Origin: Limnoraphis robusta CS-951
GTDB lineage: Bacteria; Cyanobacteriota; Cyanobacteriia; Cyanobacteriales; Microcoleaceae
Direction: 5' to 3'
Length of the DNA: 6,329 bases
Assembly (NCBI RefSeq): GCF_000972705.2
Contig: NZ_LATL02000256.1
Span: 462 to 6,790, forward strand
Shown here: one piece after another, positions 1 to 5,505 of the stretch
Position numbering within the stretch: position 1 is the stretch's first letter
Layout of the letters: each line of letters begins with the position of its first letter
Program-made: the position numbers and the translations under genes
The notes under the pieces: model-generated
What the model was told of the DNA's origin: nothing
What the model saw: the letters and a program-made list of their open reading frames with translations, nothing else
Databases searched by the model: none

Positions 1-15
1 ACTTAACCCGATTAA

Positions 16-156
16 ATCTGTTTAAAGTTAGACGACAGAGCTAAAAACTGGCACGCATTCTTAGGTGTCTTGACCCAAATAACGGAGTTCTCTAAGAACT
101 TAGTCTGGTCACGTTTGGACTCTTTCAAGCCCCCGTTATACCGCTTTCGCGGTTAA
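16..156 (+). other. Unassigned open stretch left of the hairpin
   Basis: The frame starting at 16 is open to a TAA at 154-156. It would encode a tail containing NWHAFLGVLTQITEF and ending in LYRFRG, cut at the left by stops at 4-6 and 13-15. The antisense register is also open and also looks protein-like, so the coding strand is not clear. Its stop lies inside the 131-162 hairpin. It could be the C-terminus of a degraded transposase, or non-coding end sequence of an insertion element. I do not recognise a family. The local sequence also contains small palindromes such as CTAAGAACTTAG near 92-103. Confidence 0.15.
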
Positions 157-171
157 CGGCGGGTTCGTGAC
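126..171 (+). repeat. Imperfect hairpin, possible end of an IS200/IS605-type element
   Basis: A long hairpin is visible. CCGTTA (133-138) and ACCGC (140-144) pair with GCGGT (149-153) and TAACGG (154-159) across a TTTC loop, with T139 bulged. CC (131-132) can extend the stem to GG (161-162) past a bulged C160. It is preceded by CAAGC and followed by GTTCGTGAC, and no T-run follows, so it is a poor intrinsic terminator. Similar C-rich/G-rich hairpins lie just inside the ends of cyanobacterial IS200/IS605 elements. The conserved-looking reading frame of the next small gene starts immediately to its right, which fits an insertion boundary. The assignment as an IS end is inference, because no matching tnpB 3' end can be recognised in 1-125. 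Confidence 0.35.
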
Positions 172-207
172 AACAACTGTCTGACTCAAGCAGATCGATA
201 CGGATTA

Positions 208-327
208 ATGGCTGCTATCTTGGATGAAACCCTCAGTGAAGATGAGCGAGAATCTGTTGATCGTTTACTGAGAGCTGTTGTGAGAGGACGAATTCACGTT
301 GTAGATGAATTGTCGGCTCTCAGTTAA
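208..327 (+). CDS. Small acidic helical protein, probably 5'-truncated gene
   Basis: From the ATG at 208 this encodes 39 residues, rich in Asp/Glu and Arg, with heptad-like Leu/Val spacing (AAILDETLSEDE, then VDRLLRAVVRGRIHVVDEL), so it is probably alpha-helical and cytosolic. It has no membrane segment and no Shine-Dalgarno. The frame is open upstream to 157, and the extra residues (LTQADRYGL before the first Met) look like genuine family sequence. From memory, small cyanobacterial hypothetical proteins share an ADRYGLMAA-like motif, but they start further upstream. No ATG, GTG or TTG exists in frame before 208, and the frame runs into a TAA at 154 within a transposon-like hairpin. The likely explanation is that an insertion removed the original start; translation from the internal Met is possible. 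Function unknown. Confidence 0.5.
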   Translation: MAAILDETLSEDERESVDRLLRAVVRGRIHVVDELSALS

Positions 328-343
328 GTCATAATACGATTAT

Positions 344-374
344 GAGGTAGAGTTCTATCTAGGAACTCTATCTC
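344..374. terminator. Hairpin between convergent genes, likely bidirectional terminator
   Basis: Arms 344-355 and 363-374 pair over 12 bp with one G-T wobble, around a 7-base loop. It lies between the stop of the plus-strand small gene (327) and the stop of the minus-strand membrane protein gene (373-375), overlapping the latter. A second small palindrome, CATAAT/ATTATG (330-344), abuts it. Neither side has a clear T-run, so termination efficiency is uncertain, but its location between converging genes fits a shared terminator. Confidence 0.45.
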
Positions 375-810
375 AAGGCAAGTATTTCTGCACAACAGTC
401 CAACCTGTTAGAGAAACGACGGCAAAGGCAAATAATAGCACGATATTGGTACTAATATGAAGCGATCGCGCCCAAGGTCGTGAAGGATGAATTTGAGTTG
501 AACTCCAAGCTGAAAGCAAGACTAAACTAACAACTGTTAGTCCCGCAGGCAAGTGGGCTGAATGACCGAGATTCCCATAATAACCGATGGTGCCAATCAA
601 ACCAATTGCCAACAGGAGTAAGACTAATCCGACCATTGTAGCGCCAATCAGGTAATGAGCCGTTCGTAAACCCTGAGGGCGAGGCTGTTTCACATTACGA
701 GTATAAAACATCCAACTACCTGTGACGGCGAGCATCAGGTAAGCAAACAGCGAAAATCCCATTGACCAAGCGGCTATCTTCCACAGCCACAGAAAAGACG
801 GAAGGTTCAT
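373..810 (-). CDS. DUF4079-type four-helix integral membrane protein
   Basis: The 145-residue protein has four hydrophobic helices at about residues 9-36, 53-77, 87-103 and 118-138, with a basic loop (RNVKQPRPQGLRT, 38-50) after the first. This layout and the motifs LWLWKIAAWSMG, FYTRNVKQ and TNIVLLFAFAVVSLTGW match what I remember of DUF4079, found in cyanobacteria and plastid-bearing relatives; its function is not established. Histidines 52 and 118 sit at helix starts, and H83, H86 and H108 lie in loops or helix edges, a pattern that could suit a b-type heme but is unproven. The start at 810 is supported by AGGA (818-821) seven bases upstream. It is probably co-transcribed with the overlapping ORF 716-1009 upstream. 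Length looks complete and no signal peptide is apparent. Confidence 0.85.
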   Translation of the reverse strand: MNLPSFLWLWKIAAWSMGFSLFAYLMLAVTGSWMFYTRNVKQPRPQGLRTAHYLIGATMVGLVLLLLAIGLIGTIGYYGNLGHSAHLPAGLTVVSLVLLSAWSSTQIHPSRPWARSLHISTNIVLLFAFAVVSLTGWTVVQKYLP

Positions 811-1009
811 CAGAAGTTCCTAATTGGGGCTTCAGTGATGTAGGTGTTGCGTTATACAACCCATCAATGATCACTAGGGCGATGACTACAAAGATAGCAT
901 TGCAGGTGTACCCAACTGCGGGTTTAGAGAAAAATTTGGCGAGATTAGGAGTAATAGCAGTCTGAGGGTGAACGTTTTCTGAGATCGGGTATGTTGAAGT
1001 TGTGAACAT
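716..1009 (-). CDS. Hypothetical single-pass membrane protein overlapping the DUF4079 gene
   Basis: The ORF encodes 97 residues: a polar N-terminus, one hydrophobic helix at about 33-53 (TCNAIFVVIALVIIDGLYN), and a polar tail. The last 95 bases overlap the DUF4079 gene in another frame, far longer than a normal operon overlap. The C-terminal 30 residues (ending in PDARRHR) look like read-through of that overlap rather than family sequence. The 67 unique residues contain a plausible membrane helix, so the upstream part may be a real small gene whose stop was lost or frameshifted. No Shine-Dalgarno is seen before the ATG. I do not recognise a family. The alternative is a chance ORF in a leader region of the DUF4079 gene. 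Confidence 0.35.
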   Translation of the reverse strand: MFTTSTYPISENVHPQTAITPNLAKFFSKPAVGYTCNAIFVVIALVIIDGLYNATPTSLKPQLGTSDEPSVFSVAVEDSRLVNGIFAVCLPDARRHR

Positions 1010-1131
1010 AAAAAATTAAACCACTCTACTTGATCACTAGAATGGCTTATATTTTCATTAAGTGCGTTAAATTTAGATAAAAAATCAATGAGAAAATTTT
1101 TACTTGATTTGAATTCAGTTTAATTCTTGTA

Positions 1132-2163
1132 TTATTTTGAAATAAAATGAACCCAAAAATCCCCATCAGCCATACAAGTTCGCCGGATTAGACCGTAAGA
1201 ATAGCGTAAATAAGCGCCACTTAAATCGGTTCTATATCCACTGGAAAACCATTCTCCATAGGGATCGTGAACAATTAATCCCGAGTCATCATAACCCACC
1301 ACAGGCATGATATGACCAAAGGCGGTAAAATATCCGTGAATCACGCAGGGTTTTCCCTCGGCTAACCAGTCTTTTAAATCATCCATATCTCCTTTTTCTG
1401 TAAAATAATCTTTACAGCCATAATCTCTAACAATTTTTGCCAGATCATAGGGACTCCAACGACTATATCCTCTTTGGATCGCATATTCATACAGTTCATC
1501 TTCAAACTGTCCGTAACTTTTACGACGAGGCCTATTATAGTAGGCTAAACACATCGCCATTGACGTCACGTTACAAGCGCCTGTCGGATTAAAGAAATTA
1601 TCCGTTTGAGGTTTGTAGGGAAAGCTATCTAATCGCACTTTTTTCGGTCTAATTTTGGGATAAATGAGTTTACTTCCTTCATAGATTTCAGCGTGTTTTT
1701 CAAAGATGTACCAAATCGATTGCTCTTGAAAAGATTGACCTCGAAATGCAACTCGGACATGACCTCGAACGGGTTCAAAAGCAATCAGAGAAAAAGACAG
1801 TTCTGCTTTCATTCCCTGTCTTTCAGATTCACTGAGTTCGCTAGATTGAACAGGTCTAAGTTTTAAGATGGTTTCCTGAGTAATTTTGAGAACCAGTGCA
1901 GGATTAGGTAATTCTTCGGGTTTGGTTGTGATTAACATTTGAGCGGTATTAGTCGCTAAATATCCCGGTTCCCCACACTCCATCAAGGTTTGAAATCGAT
2001 GTAAAGCTGCGGTTGATAATGAACCAAATTTCCCATCAACAGGGGGGTCAAGCAAACCTAAGTTAACAAGGAGCGTCTGAATCTGACGAGTTAACTCCTC
2101 ATCTGCGGCGATCGCTTTGATATCATAACGGTGATCTGTTCCTACGATATCCTGTAGTTTCAT
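1132..2163 (-). CDS. Peptidoglycan-binding / SH3-like / C39-like cysteine peptidase
   Basis: The 343-residue protein has three parts. Residues about 22-62 are a PG_binding_1-type repeat (IQTLLVNLGLLDPPVDGKFG, then a TAALHRFQ helix). Residues about 92-165 resemble the beta-rich SH3-like region that often follows (KITQETILKLRPVQSSEL, then GHVRVAF). Residues about 180-335 are a peptidase C39-like fold: oxyanion Gln186 in YKPQTDN, nucleophile Cys197 in PTGACNVTSMAMCL, His284 in FGHIMPVVGYD, and Asp300 in HDPYGEW. The catalytic set is complete, so it should be an active papain-like hydrolase, perhaps acting on peptides or cell-wall crosslinks. There is no signal peptide or membrane helix, which is odd for a wall-binding protein; export by another route or cytosolic action is possible. 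It is not an ABC-exporter C39 domain, since no transporter is fused or adjacent. Monocistronic. The start at 2163 lacks a clear Shine-Dalgarno. Confidence 0.85.
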   Translation of the reverse strand: MKLQDIVGTDHRYDIKAIAADEELTRQIQTLLVNLGLLDPPVDGKFGSLSTAALHRFQTLMECGEPGYLATNTAQMLITTKPEELPNPALVLKITQETILKLRPVQSSELSESERQGMKAELSFSLIAFEPVRGHVRVAFRGQSFQEQSIWYIFEKHAEIYEGSKLIYPKIRPKKVRLDSFPYKPQTDNFFNPTGACNVTSMAMCLAYYNRPRRKSYGQFEDELYEYAIQRGYSRWSPYDLAKIVRDYGCKDYFTEKGDMDDLKDWLAEGKPCVIHGYFTAFGHIMPVVGYDDSGLIVHDPYGEWFSSGYRTDLSGAYLRYSYGLIRRTCMADGDFWVHFISK

Positions 2164-2204
2164 ATGGGATGGAAATATCTTGAGAGTGGTTTGCTTTCTC
2201 GGTT

Positions 2205-2210
2205 ATTATA
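2205..2210 (-). promoter_or_regulatory. -10 box of the C39-like peptidase gene
   Basis: A perfect TATAAT on the minus strand lies 41 bases upstream of the ATG at 2163, giving a predicted leader of about 35 nt. No good -35 hexamer is at 16-18 bp; the nearest TTGATA lies 23 bp away, too far. This suggests an activator-dependent or weak promoter. Confidence 0.45.
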
Positions 2211-2368
2211 TCCTTGAAGTTAGGCTTTAGCGTTATCAATTTTTTGAGGATTCTAGAAGGCTGTAATCTTCAATTCTCAACTGGAGTTTAGACCAAAGCT
2301 TGAATAATAAGTCAATATCCCAAGTAGATCAAAGCTGAAATCCGAGAAAATTTCAATAAAAATTTCAG

Positions 2369-2524
2369 TTATTGTTTCAATTTCTTCGCTTTCTTTTGAC
2401 TTTCAAACTTTCCACTACTCTTTTTGACAATGGGATACCTCGGTTTCTTGTTTCTTTTTTGACCTTTTAGCCAACCGGGGGATTTTCCGCTCTTGTTTGG
2501 GTAAACAGGTAGGTGTACCAATCT
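2369..2524 (-). pseudogene. Transposase C-terminal remnant
   Basis: A 51-codon open stretch on the minus strand ends in TAA (2369-2371) and encodes a very basic tail with GKSPGWLKGQKR, PRYPIVKK and many lysines. From memory, this is the C-terminal signature (GKSPGWxxGxxR followed by RYPVVKK) of a cyanobacterial DDE-type transposase family, catalogued by NCBI as a putative transposase of NF041680 type. The rest of the gene, including the catalytic core, is absent: an in-frame TAG occurs at 2525-2527, exactly where the next structured block begins. It has no plausible start and should be non-functional. The match is by eye, so the family name is less certain than its status as a transposase scrap. 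Confidence 0.5.
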
Positions 2525-2527
2525 CTA

Positions 2528-2655
2528 GTCAACCACCCCACGCACAAGGCTGAGGGGGCTTGTAACTAGGCAAGATGACTGCCCGAAACATATGGCGCAT
2601 TGACTGACGCCTGCTCCTGGGTCCCATTCTGGGTAGAAGAGTGATTGAGATGCGC
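2528..2655 (-). repeat. Structured relic, resembles IS200/IS605 right end with RNA-like scaffold
   Basis: Read on the minus strand, a compact GC-richer block ends with CAAGCCCCC, an imperfect hairpin (2536-2558, CCCC and GGGG arms around AAG) and then GGTTGAC (2528-2534). Further small stems lie inside it: GGCG/CGCC around 2593-2610 and CCCA/TGGG around 2623-2633. This hairpin-plus-TTGAC ending resembles right ends of cyanobacterial IS605-type elements, where the sequence upstream forms the guide-RNA scaffold of TnpB. No tnpB is left, so it would be a solo end or a small non-autonomous copy. The alternative is an independent small RNA: the outer bases ATCTC (2521-2525) and GAGAT (2647-2651) could also close the structure. 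No protein-coding frame is seen here apart from a 10-codon ORF at 2575. Confidence 0.35.
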
Positions 2656-2693
2656 GATCGCATTGAAAGAGTTAGTTAGCAAGGGTTATAAGA

Positions 2694-2721
2694 TTGACAA
2701 TCCAACTGTTCACTGTAGAAT
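2694..2721 (+). promoter_or_regulatory. Sigma-70-type promoter of thrS
   Basis: A consensus -35 TTGACA (2694-2699) and a -10 TAGAAT (2716-2721) are separated by 16 bp. Transcription should begin near 2728, giving a 54-nt leader. The promoter starts about 40 bp to the right of the structured relic, so thrS expression does not appear to depend on upstream genes. Confidence 0.7.
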
Positions 2722-2735
2722 GGTAGGATAGAAGA

Positions 2736-2757
2736 AAATTGTGCCGACAAACAATTT
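2736..2757 (+). promoter_or_regulatory. Short hairpin in the thrS leader
   Basis: AAATTGT (2736-2742) pairs perfectly with ACAATTT (2751-2757) around an 8-base loop, early in the predicted thrS mRNA. It is AT-rich and weak. No T-box elements or threonine-rich leader peptide are present. A role as an mRNA stabiliser or operator is speculative. Confidence 0.25.
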
Positions 2758-2781
2758 GTAAACAATACTGTTAAGTCATCG

Positions 2782-4608
2782 ATGCCTCCCGTAGAGTCGA
2801 ACGCTTCTCCAGAACAGCCCGAGAAAATCTACCTGCCGAAAACGAGCGAATCCGAAACTCTCAAAAAGATTCGCCACACAACCTCTCATGTCATGGCGAT
2901 GGCGGTTCAGAAGCTCTTTCCAAAGGCTCAGGTAACGATTGGCCCTTGGATTGAAAATGGCTTCTACTACGATTTTGACAGCCCAGAGCCATTTACCGAA
3001 AAAGATCTCAAAGCCATTCAAAAAGAAATGGCTTCGATTATCAAGCGCAAATTACCTGTAGTCCGCGAAGAAGTGACTCGGGAAGAAGCCAAACGTCGGA
3101 TCGAGGCCTTGGGTGAACCCTACAAATTAGAGATTTTAGAAGGTTTAGAAGATCCCATTACCCTTTATCACCTGGGCGATCAATGGTGGGATTTGTGTGC
3201 AGGCCCCCACGTTGAAAATACAGCCGATATTAACCCCAAAGCGATTGAACTCGAAAGTTTAGCAGGCGCTTACTGGCGAGGCGATGAAACCAAAGCCCAA
3301 CTTCAGCGTATTTATGGTACGGCTTGGGAAACCCCCGAACAGTTAGCTGAATATAAACGCCGCAAGGAAGAAGCCCTAAAACGGGATCACCGTAAACTCG
3401 GTAAAGAGTTAGGACTATTTATTTTTGCGGATGTTGTTGGGCCAGGTCTACCGTTGTGGACTCCCAAGGGAACTGTCCTGCGAAGCACTTTAGAAGATTT
3501 CCTGAAAAAAGAACAACTCAAACGGGGCTATTTACCTGTTGTTACGCCCCATATTGCCAGAATTGATCTGTTTAAAACATCAGGACATTGGCAACAATAT
3601 CGTGAAGATATGTTTCCGATGATGGCAGAAGATGAAGAAGCGGCGAAACTCGAACAGGGATTTGTTCTCAAACCGATGAACTGTCCGTTTCACATCCAAA
3701 TTTATAAGAGTGAATTACGTTCTTATCGAGAACTTCCCATCCGACTGGCGGAATTTGGAACCGTCTACCGTTATGAACAGTCGGGAGAACTGGGCGGTTT
3801 AACGAGGGTTCGTGGGTTTACCGTTGATGATTCTCATTTATTTGTGACTCCCGAACAGCTTGATAGCGAGTTCTTGAATGTTGTTGATTTAATTTTGTCC
3901 GTTTTTGGCAAATTAAAACTGAGTAACTTTAAAGCACGACTGAGTTTCCGTGATCCAGAATCTGATAAATATATTGGGTCTGATGAGGTTTGGAATACCG
4001 CAGAATCAGCTATTCAACGAGCCGTTGAAACCCTAGAAATGGATCATTTTCTCGGAATCGGAGAAGCAGCTTTTTATGGGCCAAAACTGGACTTTATCTT
4101 TCAAGATGTTTTAGACCGAGAATGGCAACTCGGAACGGTACAGGTAGATTATAATTTACCCGAACGCTTTGATCTAGAATATGTTGCTGAAGATGGCACT
4201 CGCAAACGTCCCGTAATGATTCACCGAGCGCCCTTTGGTTCCCTCGAACGGTTGATCGGGATTTTGATCGAACAATATGCGGGAGATTTTCCTTTGTGGT
4301 TAGCACCCGAACAAATTCGCTTGTTAGCGGTGAGTGATGAGTTTTTACCCTATACTCAAGACGTGGTGCAGAAAATGCGATCGCTTGACATTCGCGCCTC
4401 AGTCGATAGTAGCCGCGAACGGTTAGGCAAACAAATTCGCAACGCTGAAAAGGACAAAATCCCAGTCATGGCGGTTGTGGGAGCCAAAGAGGTTGAGGCG
4501 AATAGTCTCAGTATTCGGACTCGTGTCTCTGGTGAATTGGGGACGCTGCCAGTGGATGAAGTCTGCGAACGGATGCAAAAAGCGATCGCTAATTTTGAAG
4601 ACTTTTAA
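2782..4608 (+). CDS. thrS: Threonine--tRNA ligase (class II), TGS-less cyanobacterial form
   Basis: The 608-residue enzyme charges tRNA-Thr with threonine in the cytosol using ATP. The N2 editing domain (about 30-175) keeps its zinc-type motif: H32 and H36 (HTTSH), C139 and H143 (CAGPH). The class II core (about 205-500) shows motif 1 near 251-258, motif 2 (FGTVYRYEQSGELGG with R330), and motif 3 (HRAPFGSLERLIG with R490). The zinc ligands C301 (MNCP), H352 (DDSHLF) and H481 are present. The HGTP anticodon-binding domain spans about 505-605. The N1 TGS domain of the 642-residue E. coli enzyme is missing, as I understand to be usual in cyanobacteria, so this is not a truncation. The start at 2782 follows a clear promoter but has only a weak TAAG as ribosome site. 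It appears to be transcribed alone. Serine editing should be retained. Confidence 0.97.
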   Translation: MPPVESNASPEQPEKIYLPKTSESETLKKIRHTTSHVMAMAVQKLFPKAQVTIGPWIENGFYYDFDSPEPFTEKDLKAIQKEMASIIKRKLPVVREEVTREEAKRRIEALGEPYKLEILEGLEDPITLYHLGDQWWDLCAGPHVENTADINPKAIELESLAGAYWRGDETKAQLQRIYGTAWETPEQLAEYKRRKEEALKRDHRKLGKELGLFIFADVVGPGLPLWTPKGTVLRSTLEDFLKKEQLKRGYLPVVTPHIARIDLFKTSGHWQQYREDMFPMMAEDEEAAKLEQGFVLKPMNCPFHIQIYKSELRSYRELPIRLAEFGTVYRYEQSGELGGLTRVRGFTVDDSHLFVTPEQLDSEFLNVVDLILSVFGKLKLSNFKARLSFRDPESDKYIGSDEVWNTAESAIQRAVETLEMDHFLGIGEAAFYGPKLDFIFQDVLDREWQLGTVQVDYNLPERFDLEYVAEDGTRKRPVMIHRAPFGSLERLIGILIEQYAGDFPLWLAPEQIRLLAVSDEFLPYTQDVVQKMRSLDIRASVDSSRERLGKQIRNAEKDKIPVMAVVGAKEVEANSLSIRTRVSGELGTLPVDEVCERMQKAIANFEDF

Positions 4609-4631
4609 AGTGTAGGTAAAATCGCTAGCGA

Positions 4632-4739
4632 ATGCTGACCAATGCGAATAAATTTGATATCATCGATTTGCAGATGGTATTAGCTAGTCGTGGTTATTCC
4701 CTTCTCCGGCAGAAAGGGTTTCACAAACAGATAGCTTGA
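4632..4739 (+). pseudogene. Possible HicA-like toxin relic
   Basis: A 35-codon ORF starts 23 bases after the thrS stop. Its second half, MVLASRGYSLLRQKGFHKQ, resembles the HicA toxin signature (a short helix, then RGF-x-LLRQKGSH), where the glycine-serine-histidine would be the active centre. Here Ser is Phe, and the frame stops shortly after the His, so the remaining half of a HicA domain is missing. No HicB antitoxin follows. It looks like a broken toxin gene, but the match is short and by eye. There is no ribosome-binding site. Confidence 0.25.
4699..4721 (+). terminator. Weak hairpin downstream of thrS
   Basis: CCCTT (4699-4703) pairs with AAGGG (4714-4718), optionally extended by CT/AG with one bulged A, and is followed by TTT. 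It is the only terminator-like structure between thrS and the toxin-antitoxin promoter. It lies inside the possible HicA-like relic, so its role is uncertain. Confidence 0.3.
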
Positions 4740-4906
4740 CCTTTGAAAAATCTTTGAGACTAGACTGTTTCTTTGATCTCGAGTGCAATGCGATGTAGAT
4801 GTAGGGGACATCAAATTTCCCTCAACTCAAACTTTGTTAGGTAATATTACAATTTTTTCTGATATCCTATCGAGGGAACATAGTGTTTATCGGATAATAT
4901 TGTGCA

Positions 4907-4936
4907 TTGAATGAAGCTAGGGGGATCGGGTATAAT
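4907..4936 (+). promoter_or_regulatory. Promoter of the toxin-antitoxin pair
   Basis: A perfect -10 TATAAT (4931-4936) has a TTGAAT -35 (4907-4912) at 18 bp. The predicted transcript start is near 4943. The promoter therefore lies inside the longer TTG-initiated frame that begins at 4907, and argues for the downstream ATG at 4970 as the true antitoxin start. Confidence 0.65.
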
Positions 4937-4969
4937 GGACTTAGACAAATTCAACTAAAACAAATTTAT

Positions 4970-5158
4970 ATGAGTCCCACCAAAAAGGAAATTGAGTCTT
5001 TGTTGAAAAATTTACCCGATGATTGTTCCCTCGAAGATGTCCAATATCACCTGTATGTGATTGAAAAATTTCGACATGGACTTGCTGTTTTGGATACAGC
5101 TCGAAAACTAACACAAGATGAAGCAGAAGGTTTACTGAGTAAATGGATTATCAAGTAG
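4970..5158 (+). CDS. Antitoxin of a type II toxin-antitoxin pair
   Basis: The 62-residue acidic protein begins MSPTKKEIESLLKNLPDDC. It continues with the segment SLEDVQYHLYVIEKFRHGL and ends with a second helix rich in Glu and Lys (LTQDEAEGLLSKW). Small proteins with the PDDCxLEDIQYHLY motif sit in front of RelE/ParE toxins in many cyanobacterial genomes. It should bind and neutralise the downstream toxin and probably repress the shared promoter. The start is chosen as the ATG at 4970, because the frame upstream (TTG at 4907) overlaps the promoter and only the residues from 4970 look conserved. No Shine-Dalgarno is visible, and the leader is only about 27 nt. The stop overlaps the toxin start by 16 bp, indicating translational coupling. 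No ribbon-helix-helix DNA-binding motif is obvious, so autoregulation is inference. Confidence 0.75.
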   Translation: MSPTKKEIESLLKNLPDDCSLEDVQYHLYVIEKFRHGLAVLDTARKLTQDEAEGLLSKWIIK

Positions 5159-5430
5159 TTTGGTCGCCAAAAGCCTTAGATGATATTGATGCAATTGCTG
5201 CTTATATTGCCAGAGATTCTGTCTCCTATGCAGCCGCAGTGGTGCAACGGATCATTGAGGTAACTCGCAAATTGAGTGACTGTGCCTTATCGGGTAACGT
5301 CGTTCAAGAGTTTGGTGATGAAACTATTCGAGAACAGTTTGCATATACCTATCGAATTTTATATCGAGTTAAGGATGAGACTGTGACGGTTGTAGCCGTC
5401 GTTCACGGAAAACGATTATTGAAGTTATAG
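5143..5430 (+). CDS. RelE/ParE-superfamily toxin
   Basis: The 95-residue protein has the RelE/ParE layout. It opens with a beta strand (YQVVWSPKALDDIDAIAAYI), the typical WSPKA-x-xD-x start, followed by a helical hairpin (YAAAVVQRIIEVTRKL). A central sheet (GNVVQEF and EQFAYTYRILYRVKDETVTVVAVVHGKR) ends the domain. The family either cleaves ribosome-bound mRNA (RelE) or poisons gyrase (ParE). The IREQFAYTYRILYRV motif and HGKR end look more ParE-like, but the target cannot be assigned from sequence. Full length for the family. It starts inside the antitoxin gene (overlap 5143-5158) and is followed by a strong terminator, so the pair forms a self-contained two-gene operon. Confidence 0.85.
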   Translation: MDYQVVWSPKALDDIDAIAAYIARDSVSYAAAVVQRIIEVTRKLSDCALSGNVVQEFGDETIREQFAYTYRILYRVKDETVTVVAVVHGKRLLKL

Positions 5431-5446
5431 TTACAGCCCAAAAAAT

Positions 5447-5480
5447 CCCTCTCATTTCTCTCTGGAAGCGAGAGGGTTTT
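5447..5480. terminator. Bidirectional intrinsic terminator
   Basis: CCCTCTC (5447-5453) pairs perfectly with GAGAGGG (5470-5476), followed by TTTT on the plus strand. Read the other way, the same stem is followed by ATTTTTT. It ends the toxin-antitoxin transcript from the left and would also stop transcription leaving the minus-strand tnpA. Confidence 0.8.
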
Positions 5481-5505
5481 CTCATTCTTGAACCTTAAGT
5501 GAGGC

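Larger units (their letters stand above)
2164..2781. other. Gene-free interval between the C39-like peptidase and thrS
   Basis: No intact gene is found. From left to right it holds the minus-strand promoter of the peptidase gene (near 2205), a plain AT-rich stretch (about 2220-2365), a transposase tail remnant (2369-2524), a structured transposon-end-like block (2528-2655), a HIP1 site (2654-2661) and the thrS promoter and leader (2694-2781). Confidence 0.7.

Noticed and set aside
762..965. Plus-strand ORF of 67 codons
   Set aside because: It lies antisense to the two overlapping minus-strand genes, has no family features or ribosome site, and is best explained as a shadow.
2575..2607. Ten-codon ORF as a thrS leader peptide
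   Set aside because: It contains a single Thr codon, lies upstream of the thrS promoter, and has no attenuator arrangement.
2521..2781. T-box, TPP or 6S RNA upstream of thrS
   Set aside because: I looked for T-box, TPP and cobalamin signature sequences and found only a GGCTGAG fragment without the rest. A 6S-like closing stem (ATCTC/GAGAT) is weak and the block is shorter than known 6S RNAs.
2776..3021. Minus-strand ORF antisense to the start of thrS
   Set aside because: Fully antisense to conserved thrS codons; no independent support.
4094..4306. Minus-strand ORF inside thrS
   Set aside because: Shadow of the conserved catalytic region of thrS.
4680..4811. Minus-strand 43-codon ORF downstream of thrS
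   Set aside because: Ser/Thr-rich with no recognisable motif and no ribosome site; a chance ORF.
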